From Flavobacteriaceae bacterium (GTDB lineage: Bacteria; Bacteroidota; Bacteroidia; Flavobacteriales; Flavobacteriaceae), in the NCBI GenBank assembly GCA_029243385.1, contig JAQWSC010000008.1:109612-173611 (forward strand): a stretch of 64,000 bases of DNA. Reading direction: 5' to 3'. Positions 54,922 to 63,912 of the stretch are shown in pieces. The notes under the pieces are model-generated. The model was not told the origin of the DNA and made no database searches. It worked only from the letters and a program-made list of their open reading frames with translations. The first letter of the stretch is position 1, and each line of letters opens with the position of its first letter. A program made the position numbers and the translations under genes.

Positions 54922-56601
54922 TTATTTTGAGTTAATAATTTTTTGAATCATTTTATGTGTAATCAAGTAAGTGGGCTTTACTCCCGTAGCACCAAGCCCT
55001 CCTGAGGCAAGTGTACTTCCTGTTTTTAAGGGGTTGTCCGAAGCATAATAGGCATACCGAACCACAACATCGTTTGAAATACTTTTACGAATTTTTGAGG
55101 CCGACTGTATGGCTTTTTGATAATGAGCTCCTTCCATTTCTATACCAATTGCATTCCAGGTGGAATCGCGAAAATACAACAAAATATCTTTGTTTTGAAG
55201 AGATGTTCCCAAAACAGTAACCATGGATCCTTCAAAAACGGAAAGCCCAAATCCCTCCATATCTTCTTTGGTTAAATCGTTATGAAATGGGTAATTGTCA
55301 GACGTTCCTTCAAAAATATGGGCAGAAGGAATCATAATATCTCCCTTTTCTCCTTCCAATACACCTGCTTTCCCCATAATAGAAACTGATTTCATAGACA
55401 AATATGCCGTTTCCCCTTTCGTAGTTTGGTAGGGTTTTAAAAGCTCGTCAACTGTTTCATAGGCCTGTTCTCCAAATGCATAATCCATAACAATAATGAT
55501 GGGAAGTTCTCCTTTTGGAGGTTCAAACGGAAGTTGCGTCCAATTTATTTTACTTACATCAAACAATTGTACGTTTATGTTGGCTCCAGAGGTGTCCTCA
55601 ATAAAAACCATTCCTTGTTTCTGGGCATGTTTGAAAATAGCCTCTTGCTGTTTTTTAGCTTCGGGTTTGCTCAACATCTCAAAACCTGAATAGGGATCCG
55701 TATTGGTAAAAAGTTTAGGGGCAATATGAGGCGCATACAAGGTGTTTAATACACTGTGCATGTTGGCGCTAATCAAATGCAGGGGCTTGTTCAACCATCC
55801 TTGTTTTTCAAGGGTTTGTTTTACTTTATTAGCCCAAATTTCGCCGTAGATGTGGTGTCCTATGCGTTCGCGAAGCAGCGGACTGAACGTAATGGTTCTT
55901 TTTTCCTGATCAATACGCTCGTTTATGGCTAGCTTGCCCATAAAATAAACAATGCGCAGGAATCGTTTGGGGTTTTTGGGTGTCGAAAAACGATCATACG
56001 CCTCCTTAATTTCAGAAAATGATCTTCCTAAAATATTGGCTGTATGGGTAATGGCTACTTCTTGCTTGGCTATCGTCAGTTTTTGGGAAGCAAGCACTGC
56101 TTCCTCAAGTTTTTCGAAGTCACGTGTTGTTCTTCCTGTTTTACCAATCAATACACGATCGCATATCTTATCTGCCTCTATATACAAAAAGGTAACATGG
56201 GTTAAAATATCATAAATTTCAGATCTGCCTCGTGTTATTTCAATATTCATTTGCTCGGCATCTATGCGGTAGCAATTGCGTCGCCTTTTGGATGGAATAA
56301 TAGGCGTAAAATGTGCATCTCCATATCCTTCCTCGGAGGTAAGGTTGACAAAACGACATTCTGAAATCCCCTCTGGCAAACGATCAATCACATATTCCAA
56401 GCCGTTAATCTCTGATTTAGGTTCTGAAATTGCACCGTAAATTTCGGGTTCTAAAGACAACAGGCCTTGACGTAAGGATTCTCCCGAAATTCCCATCGGC
56501 TTATAAAACCCGCGATTGAATAAATGCCGCATTGTGATATACATCCGTCCAATAGCGGTCGATGATTCCTGGGCTTTGGTTCTTGACGAAGCTGTTTTCA
56601 T
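54922..56601 (-). CDS. DUF6909 protein with nucleoside-phosphorylase-like C-terminus
   Basis: 559 residues from the ATG at 56601. The N-terminal half (about 1-290) is unrecognised. The C-terminal third carries features of the PNP/UDP phosphorylase superfamily: GKAGVLEGEKGDIMIP, then IGIEMEGAHY with the EMEGA pattern (about residues 488-492) and a nearby RYAYYASDNP. Similar flavobacterial proteins are often labelled AMP nucleosidase-like or DUF6909. Activity is not known. A longer frame (TTG at 56643) would read through an 11-bp tandem repeat and is not preferred. 1 nt before the Wzz-like gene, so coupled to the glycan locus. Confidence 0.6.
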   Translation of the reverse strand: MKTASSRTKAQESSTAIGRMYITMRHLFNRGFYKPMGISGESLRQGLLSLEPEIYGAISEPKSEINGLEYVIDRLPEGISECRFVNLTSEEGYGDAHFTPIIPSKRRRNCYRIDAEQMNIEITRGRSEIYDILTHVTFLYIEADKICDRVLIGKTGRTTRDFEKLEEAVLASQKLTIAKQEVAITHTANILGRSFSEIKEAYDRFSTPKNPKRFLRIVYFMGKLAINERIDQEKRTITFSPLLRERIGHHIYGEIWANKVKQTLEKQGWLNKPLHLISANMHSVLNTLYAPHIAPKLFTNTDPYSGFEMLSKPEAKKQQEAIFKHAQKQGMVFIEDTSGANINVQLFDVSKINWTQLPFEPPKGELPIIIVMDYAFGEQAYETVDELLKPYQTTKGETAYLSMKSVSIMGKAGVLEGEKGDIMIPSAHIFEGTSDNYPFHNDLTKEDMEGFGLSVFEGSMVTVLGTSLQNKDILLYFRDSTWNAIGIEMEGAHYQKAIQSASKIRKSISNDVVVRYAYYASDNPLKTGSTLASGGLGATGVKPTYLITHKMIQKIINSK

Positions 56602-56607
56602 CTGGTA

Positions 56608-56640
56608 TTTGTTTCGTGTTTGTTTCGTGTTTGTTTCGGT
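56608..56640. repeat. Three tandem 11-bp repeats in the DUF6909 leader
   Basis: TTTGTTTCGTG occurs twice in full (56608-56618, 56619-56629) and once with the last two bases changed (56630-56640). It lies just upstream of the ATG at 56601. Confidence 0.8.
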
Positions 56641-56728
56641 CAAGCAAAAATTATGTAGCCTTTCCGCTCATGTAAAATCAAGAGTGTTTCCTGGTCTTAT
56701 ATCAAACTTTTTTATAAATATACTGCTT

Positions 56729-58225
56729 TTAACGAATTATGAACGGTTTGAGGGCTTCTGCAATTTTTCGGTTGTCTGATAAGCGCGGTGTTTTGTTTTG
56801 TCCTCCCAACTTGCCAATGCTTTTCATATAGTCCTGAAATCCTTTTCTCTTAACTCTTGTAATTCGAAGAGGAGACAACACTTTTCCTTGAACCAAATCT
56901 TTGTAATAGGTGTTTTGGTTTTGCAACGCTTGATCCAGAGAATGAATGAATTGCTCCATGTCTTGCGGCTCTTCATCAAACTCAACAAACCATTCGTGAT
57001 AAGGAGGCCCTTCTTTAGGGTTGACTTGAGGGGCAACCGTAAACTCATTGACACGAATTTGGGTGTTGTGAGTGGCTATTCGAAGGGACTCTTCAACTTC
57101 CTTTCCTATAACATGCTCCCCAAAAGCAGAAATAAAATGCTTGATCCTTCCCGTTACTATTACCCGATACGGTTTGGTAGAAACAAATGAAACGGTGTCT
57201 CCAATGTTGTATCCCCATAAGCCCGCCGTGGTAGAAATGATCATGACATAGTTTACGCCTTTTTCAACTTGGTCCAAAAGAATTCGTTTTGGATTTTTAT
57301 CAAAAAAAGTGTCGGAACGGATAAATTCATAAAAAATTCCTGAGTCGAGCTGTAAAAGCATTCCTTTTTCGGTTTGGGAATCCTGAAATGCAAAGAAGCC
57401 CTCAGAAGCTGGATATAATTCGATACTGGGAACGCTCCGCCCAATTAATTTTTCGAAAGTAGCTTTATAGGGCTCGTAGTTTACGCCTCCATAAATAAAG
57501 AGTGAAAAATTTGGGAAGAGTTCGCTAATTTTTTTATCTGTTTTTTGTTTTAGTTTCTCAAAATACATTTGAACCCACGGAGGAATCCCGCTAATTACTT
57601 GCATGTTTTGCTGAAACGTTTCTTCTACAATAGCATCTACTTTTTGCTCCCAATCTTCTATCAGGTTGGTATTCCAACTGGGCATTCTGTTTGTTTGAAG
57701 ATAGCCTGGAACAAAATGGGCAACAATTCCCGACAATCTTCCAATTTTAATTCCATTTTTTTCCTCCAATACGGGGCTTCCTTGAAGAAAAATCATTTTT
57801 CCATTGACAAAATCAGCGTTTCCAGTTTCTGCAATAAAGCACAAAATTGCGTTTTTTGCAGCAGCAATGTGAGTGGGCATAGATTCTGCTGTAATGGGAA
57901 TAAATTTTGCGCCCGATGTAGTCCCGGAAGTTTTTGCAAAATACAAAGGTTTTCCTGGCCACAAGATGTTTTTCTCTCCTTCAACGACCCTATCTACATA
58001 AGAGCGCAAGCCTTCGTAATCTCGAACGGGAACTTGTTTTACAAACTCATCGTGGGTCGTTATTTTATCAAAATAATGATCCTTACCAAAAACTGTTTGA
58101 GCTCCTTTTGTAAGCAAGTTTTTAAATACTTTTTGCTGTGTGTGGTGAGGACGTTGGGACCAGCGGTTTATCTTCTTTTTAATGATAAACGCATAGGCCT
58201 TGGCGAGTGATGACTTAACGGACAT
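56729..58225 (-). CDS. GH3-family acyl-adenylating protein (bacterial)
   Basis: 498 residues of the GH3 family, best known in plants for conjugating auxin and jasmonate to amino acids through an acyl-adenylate. The ATP motif TSGTTSGAK is at residues 99-107, with LYPASEGFFAF and VPVRDYEGLRSYVDRV also typical. The bacterial role is unsettled. It lies 5 nt after the M23 peptidase gene in the same direction, an arrangement that hints at cell-envelope work (inference). Confidence 0.88.
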   Translation of the reverse strand: MSVKSSLAKAYAFIIKKKINRWSQRPHHTQQKVFKNLLTKGAQTVFGKDHYFDKITTHDEFVKQVPVRDYEGLRSYVDRVVEGEKNILWPGKPLYFAKTSGTTSGAKFIPITAESMPTHIAAAKNAILCFIAETGNADFVNGKMIFLQGSPVLEEKNGIKIGRLSGIVAHFVPGYLQTNRMPSWNTNLIEDWEQKVDAIVEETFQQNMQVISGIPPWVQMYFEKLKQKTDKKISELFPNFSLFIYGGVNYEPYKATFEKLIGRSVPSIELYPASEGFFAFQDSQTEKGMLLQLDSGIFYEFIRSDTFFDKNPKRILLDQVEKGVNYVMIISTTAGLWGYNIGDTVSFVSTKPYRVIVTGRIKHFISAFGEHVIGKEVEESLRIATHNTQIRVNEFTVAPQVNPKEGPPYHEWFVEFDEEPQDMEQFIHSLDQALQNQNTYYKDLVQGKVLSPLRITRVKRKGFQDYMKSIGKLGGQNKTPRLSDNRKIAEALKPFIIR

Positions 58226-58230
58226 ATTTA

Positions 58231-59097
58231 TTATTCAAAATCAATAAATTCAACGGGGTTTACTGGATAACCATTGCTCCAAAGTTCAAAATGTAAATGG
58301 GGACCTGTTGAAAATTCACCTGTGTTTCCTGCAGTGGCAATTACTTCTCCCGATTTGACCAAATCTCCTTGCAAAACGGTAATTGTTGCGTTGTGTTTAT
58401 ACACTGAAAGTAAGGTGTTTTGATGTTCTAGAATAACCACATATCCCGTCTCTAATGTCCACTCGGCAAATATTACGGTGCCGTCTGAAACTGCTTTTAT
58501 AGGTGCGTTTTGAGCCACGGCGATGTCTACAGCATAATGCTTCTGTGAAACATCATAAGGTTGTGAAATTACTCCGGTAACTGGAGGAAACAAGACAAAA
58601 CTTACCACTGAACTGGCTGATTCTAATATATTAAATTTATCTTCTTGAGCGACCGCAGCTCTTAACAACGAGTCTTGAAGATTTGGTGCCAATTCAAGAC
58701 CTGTAATTGCATCGCGATTGATCTCGGTAAAAGTGTCTTTTTCTAAGTTTTTTACCTCCAAATCTCCTGTCAATACTTTGGTTATGGAAGACAAAAACTG
58801 TTGTTGTTCAAAAAGTGCGTGCTCTAAAGAATCCATCTTGGTAATATTGCGGGCTGATTGCCTTTTAATTTCAATAGAATCGTAGCCCGGCAAGTACTCC
58901 TTAATCGGTGTAAAAGCGATTGTAACAACCGTACTTCCTATTAAGATGGCTCCAAAAAGCGACATCAAAATAAAGATGTTCAGTCGGCTTAACTTATACG
59001 AAAGACGTTCCTCAAAAGTGTCTTCGTTTAGAACAACAAATCGATATTTGTTAAGAAGCTTTTGTCGAAGTTTTGGTTTGTTGCTTTTTTTTGCCAT
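58231..59097 (-). CDS. M23-family peptidase with N-terminal membrane anchor
   Basis: 288 residues: a cytoplasmic basic N-terminus, one membrane helix (FILMSLFGAILIGSTVVTIAF), a coiled coil (about 85-115) and a C-terminal M23 domain. The zinc ligands are intact: HYAVDIAV (HxxxD) and GPHLHFELW (HxH), unlike the degenerate EnvC-like protein at 13867. It probably cuts peptidoglycan cross-links. A -7 box lies 7 nt before the ATG, suggesting a very short leader. GH3 follows. Confidence 0.92.
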   Translation of the reverse strand: MAKKSNKPKLRQKLLNKYRFVVLNEDTFEERLSYKLSRLNIFILMSLFGAILIGSTVVTIAFTPIKEYLPGYDSIEIKRQSARNITKMDSLEHALFEQQQFLSSITKVLTGDLEVKNLEKDTFTEINRDAITGLELAPNLQDSLLRAAVAQEDKFNILESASSVVSFVLFPPVTGVISQPYDVSQKHYAVDIAVAQNAPIKAVSDGTVIFAEWTLETGYVVILEHQNTLLSVYKHNATITVLQGDLVKSGEVIATAGNTGEFSTGPHLHFELWSNGYPVNPVEFIDFE

Positions 59098-59104
59098 TTC
59101 CTAA

Positions 59105-59112
59105 CAAAGATA
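59105..59112 (-). promoter_or_regulatory. -7 promoter box for the M23 peptidase-GH3 operon
   Basis: TATCTTTG on the minus strand, 7 nt before the ATG at 59097. A start of transcription close to the ATG would make the mRNA nearly leaderless. No -33 TTG is seen. Confidence 0.45.
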
Positions 59113-59189
59113 CTGATTCAAGTACGATCTGAAAACAGTCATTTAAAATTATTTTTTAAAAGAAATGAATCTGTTTTCATTTTTCTTGC

Positions 59190-59197
59190 TACTTTTG
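59190..59197 (+). promoter_or_regulatory. -7 promoter box for tatA
   Basis: TACTTTTG, 18 nt before the ATG at 59216. It lies inside the longer reading frame from 59165 and so argues for the internal ATG. No -33 TTG was found. Confidence 0.45.
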
Positions 59198-59215
59198 TTG
59201 TCTAACACTTGGAAC

Positions 59216-59401
59216 ATGATTTCTAACTTTATTTTTTTGGCGATTGGTCCTGGACAAATTGTTGTTATTGCTGTAATTATTTTATTACTTTTTGGTGGTC
59301 GCAAAATTCCTGAGCTTATGCGAGGGCTTGGAAGCGGAATCAAAGAGTTTAAAGAAGCAACCAAAGAAGACGAGACTCCTAAAAAAGATAGTGAAAAATA
59401 A
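59216..59401 (+). CDS. tatA: Sec-independent protein translocase subunit TatA/E
   Basis: 61 residues: one membrane helix ([24 protein letters not shown], as [14 protein letters not shown]) followed by the amphipathic helix [17 protein letters not shown] and a charged tail. This is the pore-forming subunit of twin-arginine transport. The ATG at 59216 is preferred over that at 59165, which would add a second, atypical hydrophobic stretch and overlap the -7 box. TatC is not in the window. Confidence 0.88.
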   Translation: MISNFIFLAIGPGQIVVIAVIILLLFGGRKIPELMRGLGSGIKEFKEATKEDETPKKDSEK

Positions 59402-59417
59402 TTCTCACTATTCTTTT
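59388..59417. terminator. Bidirectional terminator over the tatA and DUF4837 stop codons
   Basis: ATAGTGA (59388-59394) and TCACTAT (59405-59411) form a stem with a 10-nt loop, followed by TTCTTTTT on the plus strand and by six T on the minus strand. The stop codons of both genes lie in the loop and stem. Confidence 0.7.
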
Positions 59418-60385
59418 TGAGTTATTTGAAGTGACTGCAAAATAGCATCTACTTCAAAAATATAATCTCTCTTAGCCGCTGACGGTGCAAACACAAATCC
59501 TTCCAAAACTAGTTGTCGATCGTTGATCGTATCTTTAATTATGTAATTAAGGAAGGGGCCCGCCATAAAATCGGACTTCACTTCCCACGTACCTCTAGTT
59601 TCTATCGCCGAAAATCCTCCAACTACAGATCTGTAAATATACGGCTCATAGGCTTCTTCTGTTATGACATACGAGCCTTTAGATCGACCTGGCACAAAAG
59701 ACTTTCCAATTGAATCCCGCACAGAAATAATCTGTGGAAGCGATTCCTCGTTGAAATCAACCTTAGAGGTAGGAAGTTCATAAGCTAAAATATTCAAACT
59801 TCCTTTTTGTATTTCTTTCTGATACCAAACAATCCCTTGAGCTTCCTTAAATGTTGTATATACCGACGGCATTTTTAAATCAATGGAAAGGTTGTGATGG
59901 GTTCCTAAATGCTGTTTTAATGATTTTGAAATTCTACGCTGCTTTTCCTTAATTTCAACCTGCTTAAACTCGTTTATAAGCTGCAAGGCGTTACCCGCTA
60001 TGTTTTGAATTAATGCTTCTTCGGTGCTTGATGTTATTACGCCCATTCGCTGCGGTGAAGCATATCGATTGGTGTCTATTCGAAACGTTTGCTCAGAATA
60101 CAAACCTACCCATAATACTAAGCGACTGCTTTGTGCAAATCCAGAAAAAACTTCTGGGGGCATTTGCTTTAAATCAAACAAGGGTTCTTGTTGAGGAAGC
60201 CCTTCAGCAGGCATTGCAAAAATAGCACGTAATGTTTCTCCTACCGAAGATTCCCACAAATTGTCGGATATTACAACCGTAATTGTGTTGATGTTTCCAT
60301 TGGATTGAGGAAGGTAAGGTTTGGATTTTTTGTTGCAACTTGCAAAAAGAATCAAACAAGCAATAAAACAAACTGTCTTTTTCAT
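59408..60385 (-). CDS. DUF4837 lipoprotein
   Basis: 325 residues with a lipoprotein signal peptide (lipobox LFASC, Cys at about residue 17). The segments TVVISDNLWESSVGETLRAIF and GIVWYQKEIQKGSLNILAYELP fit the Bacteroidota DUF4837 family. Function unknown; probably outer-membrane. It follows pgk by 32 nt. Confidence 0.82.
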   Translation of the reverse strand: MKKTVCFIACLILFASCNKKSKPYLPQSNGNINTITVVISDNLWESSVGETLRAIFAMPAEGLPQQEPLFDLKQMPPEVFSGFAQSSRLVLWVGLYSEQTFRIDTNRYASPQRMGVITSSTEEALIQNIAGNALQLINEFKQVEIKEKQRRISKSLKQHLGTHHNLSIDLKMPSVYTTFKEAQGIVWYQKEIQKGSLNILAYELPTSKVDFNEESLPQIISVRDSIGKSFVPGRSKGSYVITEEAYEPYIYRSVVGGFSAIETRGTWEVKSDFMAGPFLNYIIKDTINDRQLVLEGFVFAPSAAKRDYIFEVDAILQSLQITQKE

Positions 60386-60417
60386 AAGGCTCTCATCTTA
60401 TTGAAAAACATCAACAA

Positions 60418-61605
60418 TTAAGCCAAAATAGCCTGGATACCTGGAAGAGTTTTTCCTTCTAGACTTTCTAACATTGCGCCGCCACCTGTTGAAACGTAAC
60501 TTACTTTGGGTTCGAACCCGAATTGCTTCACTGCAGCAACCGAATCTCCACCTCCTACGAGCGAAAAAGCGCCTTGTGCAGTACTGTCAGCAACCGCATT
60601 TCCAAGAGCAATAGTTCCTTTCGCAAAATTTGGAAATTCAAATACACCCAATGGTCCATTCCATAGAATAGTTTTGCACTTCGTCACAACTTCTCTAAAG
60701 TTTTCTAAGGATTGCGGTCCTGCGTCAAGCCCTTCCCATTCGTCTGGGATGTTGGACACTTCAAACACTTGTTGTTGGGCATCGTTGCTAAAGTCATCTG
60801 CAGCAACCACATCCACTGGAAGATGAATGGATACTCCTTTTTGTTTGGCTTTCTCTAAAATTGATAAGGCAAGATCTAGTTTATCGTTTTCGCAAATTGA
60901 TTTTCCTACATTTCCACCTAGTGCTTTTACAAAGGTAAATGTCATTCCACCACCAATAATTAAATGATCTACTTTGTCTAAAATGTTTTCAATGATTGTT
61001 ATTTTAGAAGAAACCTTAGCGCCTCCTAAAATGGCTAATATTGGCTTTTCTCCCGTTTTTAAAACTTTTTCAATCGACTTGATTTCTTTTGCTAACAAGT
61101 GTCCAAAACATTTTTGATCTTCAAAAAACTGCGCTACAATGGTTGTCGATGCGTGTGCTCTGTGAGCTGTTCCAAACGCATCATTTACATATATATCTGC
61201 CAAGTTCGATAACTGTTTGGCAAAGGATTCGTCTCCAGCAGTTTCTTCTGAGTGAAATCGCAAGTTTTCCAGCATCAATACTTGTCCTGGCTGAAGAGAT
61301 GCTGCTGCTTGCATGGCTTTTTCTCCAACGGTTTCAGAAACAAATTGAACAGGAACTCCTAAAATTTCGGAGACTGTTTCCACGATGTGTCCAAGCGACA
61401 ATGATGTATCGACTCCTTTGGGTCTTCCTAAATGAGACATTAGAATACAACTACCTCCGGCTGCCAATATCGTCTCAATAGTTGGTTTCGCTGCTCGTAT
61501 TCTCGTTGCGTCGGCAACCTCTTTGGCGTCGTTTAAGGGCACATTAAAGTCAACGCGAATCAGTGCTTTTTTGTTTGTAAAGGATAAGGAATCTAATGTC
61601 TTCAT
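60418..61605 (-). CDS. pgk: Phosphoglycerate kinase
   Basis: Transfers phosphate from 1,3-bisphosphoglycerate to ADP in glycolysis. [10 protein letters not shown] at the N-terminus, MSHLGRPKG, the hinge-side GGAKVSSKI, and C-terminal [14 protein letters not shown]. The ATG at 61605 gives 395 residues. A -7 box (61627-61634) lies upstream. Confidence 0.97.
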   Translation of the reverse strand: MKTLDSLSFTNKKALIRVDFNVPLNDAKEVADATRIRAAKPTIETILAAGGSCILMSHLGRPKGVDTSLSLGHIVETVSEILGVPVQFVSETVGEKAMQAAASLQPGQVLMLENLRFHSEETAGDESFAKQLSNLADIYVNDAFGTAHRAHASTTIVAQFFEDQKCFGHLLAKEIKSIEKVLKTGEKPILAILGGAKVSSKITIIENILDKVDHLIIGGGMTFTFVKALGGNVGKSICENDKLDLALSILEKAKQKGVSIHLPVDVVAADDFSNDAQQQVFEVSNIPDEWEGLDAGPQSLENFREVVTKCKTILWNGPLGVFEFPNFAKGTIALGNAVADSTAQGAFSLVGGGDSVAAVKQFGFEPKVSYVSTGGGAMLESLEGKTLPGIQAILA

Positions 61606-61626
61606 GATGATTTGTTTTGTAGAGCA

Positions 61627-61634
61627 CAAATGTA
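61627..61634 (-). promoter_or_regulatory. -7 promoter box for pgk
   Basis: TACATTTG on the minus strand, 21 nt before the pgk ATG. No clear -33 TTG is present. Confidence 0.4.
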
Positions 61635-61710
61635 ATGATTTGATGAAAATTTATTCGTAAAATACGCTGTTTTTAATACAGGTGCCTCTATTTTCTGGAA
61701 TAAAAACCGT

Positions 61711-61718
61711 TATCTTTG
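61711..61718 (+). promoter_or_regulatory. -7 promoter box for holB (possibly leaderless)
   Basis: TATCTTTG ends 4 nt before the ATG at 61723. With the usual spacing the mRNA would begin at or next to the start codon. No -33 TTG was found. Confidence 0.45.
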
Positions 61719-61722
61719 TGAG

Positions 61723-62868
61723 ATGCTGTTTCAAGACGTTATTGGACATGAAGGTGTAAAAAAAGACTTGCTATACAGTGTGGCACAGCAAAGAGTTGCT
61801 CATGCCCAGCTTTTTGTGGGGCCCGAAGGCTCTGGAACACTTCCGTTGGCCATTGCCTATGCCCAATATGTGTTGTGTGAAAATCAAGGAAACGAAAATA
61901 CAGGTGGCAACGCAGCCTGTAATCTAAAAATGGAACAAATATCGCATCCTGATATGCATTTTGTTTTTCCTGTAGCCAACAATAACAAAGTAAAAAGCAA
62001 AGCCACTTCGTCTGACTTCATGGATGAGTGGAGGCAATTTCTCAAACAACAACCCTTCGGAAACCTGTTTGACTGGTACCAATTGCTTGGTATTGAAAAC
62101 AAACAAGGGCAAATTGGAGTAGATGAAGCACAAAGCATTGTAAAAAAACTTTCTCTAAAATCGTACGAAGGTGGATGGAAAGTGGTTATTGTTTGGTGTG
62201 CCGAAAAACTAAATATCGCTGCGTCAAACAAACTTTTAAAACTTATTGAGGAGCCTCCAGAAAAAACATTGCTCTTGCTTGTCGTAGAAAATGAAGAATT
62301 GCTTCTAGAAACACTACGGTCGCGATGTCAAAAAGTGTTGTTGCCCTCGCTTTCAGCCCCTATCATTGAATCGGGGTTGTTGTCACTTGGTTGTGAAGCT
62401 AATGAAGCTAAAAAAATTGCTTTTCAAGCTCAAGGAAATTTTAATAAAGCTGTTGACTTGCTCAATAATGACAGTGAAGATTTACATTTTGAAAAGTGGT
62501 TTGTCTCTTGGGTTCGAGCAGCATTCAAGGCGCGGGGAAATAAATCTGCTATTTTGGAATTAGTCGCTTGGAGTCAACAAGTGGCAGGATCAGGAAGAGA
62601 AACCCAAAAAAAATTCCTGGATTATTGTGTCGTGTTTTTTCGTCAAGCTTTATTGGTAAATTACGATGTTTCGGAATTGGTTTATTTGGAACCTAAAACA
62701 AAGTTTGAACTTTGGAAATTTGCACCCTTCATACATGGGAATAATATTTTAGATATTGTTAAAGAACTTGAAGAAGCGAATTATCATATTGAGAGAAATG
62801 GAAACGCGAAAATGATCTTTACGGACTTATCTATTAAGTTGACACGACTCCTTCACAGACCTTCCTAA
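61723..62868 (+). CDS. holB: DNA polymerase III subunit delta'
   Basis: Clamp-loader subunit. N-terminal FQDVIGHEGVKKDLLYSVAQQRVAHAQLF, a degenerate Walker A (GPEGSGTLPLA), DEAQSIVKKLSLKSYEGGWKV and the arginine-finger region TLRSRCQKVLLP, all typical. The usual zinc-binding cysteines are reduced. It has 381 residues. Divergent from pgk with a 117-nt gap that holds both -7 boxes. Confidence 0.9.
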   Translation: MLFQDVIGHEGVKKDLLYSVAQQRVAHAQLFVGPEGSGTLPLAIAYAQYVLCENQGNENTGGNAACNLKMEQISHPDMHFVFPVANNNKVKSKATSSDFMDEWRQFLKQQPFGNLFDWYQLLGIENKQGQIGVDEAQSIVKKLSLKSYEGGWKVVIVWCAEKLNIAASNKLLKLIEEPPEKTLLLLVVENEELLLETLRSRCQKVLLPSLSAPIIESGLLSLGCEANEAKKIAFQAQGNFNKAVDLLNNDSEDLHFEKWFVSWVRAAFKARGNKSAILELVAWSQQVAGSGRETQKKFLDYCVVFFRQALLVNYDVSELVYLEPKTKFELWKFAPFIHGNNILDIVKELEEANYHIERNGNAKMIFTDLSIKLTRLLHRPS

Positions 62869-62949
62869 TGGCTTTTATCAATACAAAAGTTTTTTCTTAT
62901 TCTTTTTTTATACACCATAACTATTTCTTATTCTAAATGCATAAAAATA

Positions 62950-63018
62950 ATGCGTTTTAAGAGCTTATTTCTCTTTTTAGGTGCTTTGTGCTGTGTCTTT
63001 CTAAAAAACCACTTCTAA
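62950..63018 (+). CDS. Possible 22-residue hydrophobic peptide
   Basis: ATG to TAA gives MRFKSLFLFLGALCCVFLKNHF: basic start, hydrophobic core and paired Cys, like a signal peptide or a short membrane peptide. It lies in the 156-bp gap between the convergent holB and methyltransferase genes. No promoter or longer frame is evident; it may be a truncated lipoprotein start or chance. The rest of the gap shows a weak hairpin (GCAT/ATGC, near 62939-62953). Confidence 0.25.
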   Translation: MRFKSLFLFLGALCCVFLKNHF

Positions 63019-63024
63019 GAAAAG

Positions 63025-63879
63025 TTATGTGCGTTTTTTGAACTCATACTGAAGCGAAGAATACATTCCGGTTCGACGAGCACGCCAATTGGATCGGATA
63101 CCGTTTATCAAACCGAATAAAAAAGAAGGTTTGCGTTTGTTTATTTTTTCAGAAAGCATTGAAACATAAAATGCGTCCCAGAGCATAGGAGCTTTTTTTA
63201 CTAACACAAAACCCACTTCAGAAAAAATTCGCTCAACGGCTTTGGGAGAAAAATGCCATAGGTGACGAGGCACGTCATAGGCCGCCCATTTATTTTCATA
63301 ATACTTTGCATCCCAAGACAAAAAGTTGGGAGCCGCAATCACTATTCTTCCGTTGGGAGAAAGCACTCGGTTCATATTCTCAAAAAGGGTGGTTAGATCA
63401 GAAACATGCTCCAAAACATGCCAAAGGGTAATGCAGTCCATTGAGTTGTCATTGATGTCTTTAAAAGAGTCAATGTATGAAACCCCTTTTGCTTGGCCTT
63501 GTTTTTTTGCAAACGCATTGGGTTCCATTGCGAACGCTTTCCATCCTTTTTGTTGGCAGCCAATCACAAAGTCGCCTGTTCCTGAACCTATGTCAAGTAA
63601 GGTTCCTTTGTTTGGAAACAAGCGAGCTAATTTTTTGATTTTAGTATTGGTTTGAATCGTTTTGACCGTATGGTAAGTAATGTCTAAAAAGGATTTCCTA
63701 GTGTTGGTGTGAGAAACATAATTTGGGCTTTTGTAATACGCTGGAAGTTGTTCTAGACTCGGTTGTGGGTGTGTAATTAACATGTCCTTTTCTAAGTTAA
63801 CAACCAATTCAAATACTTCCCCTGTAACCAAATGATCGGTACATAAAAATAGTGCTGTCTGTAAATTATTGGTGTCCAA
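63025..63879 (-). CDS. Class I SAM-dependent methyltransferase
   Basis: 284 residues. SAM-binding motif I TLLDIGSGTGDFVIGC, an acidic motif II (FAMEPNAFAKKQ), and WHVLEHVSDLTTLFENM and RLSPNGRIVIAAPN-type motifs of the family. The N-terminal part (DHLVTGEVFELV, TRKSFLDITYHTVKTIQ) matches a group common beside mnmG in flavobacteria; the substrate is unknown. The only useful start is TTG at 63879. The in-frame extension upstream lacks ATG, GTG or TTG codons and crosses the parS-like palindrome. Confidence 0.8.
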   Translation of the reverse strand: MDTNNLQTALFLCTDHLVTGEVFELVVNLEKDMLITHPQPSLEQLPAYYKSPNYVSHTNTRKSFLDITYHTVKTIQTNTKIKKLARLFPNKGTLLDIGSGTGDFVIGCQQKGWKAFAMEPNAFAKKQGQAKGVSYIDSFKDINDNSMDCITLWHVLEHVSDLTTLFENMNRVLSPNGRIVIAAPNFLSWDAKYYENKWAAYDVPRHLWHFSPKAVERIFSEVGFVLVKKAPMLWDAFYVSMLSEKINKRKPSFLFGLINGIRSNWRARRTGMYSSLQYEFKKRT

Positions 63880-63912
63880 TTGGGTTACTTTTTTGGGTTC
63901 TTTAATACCTAT

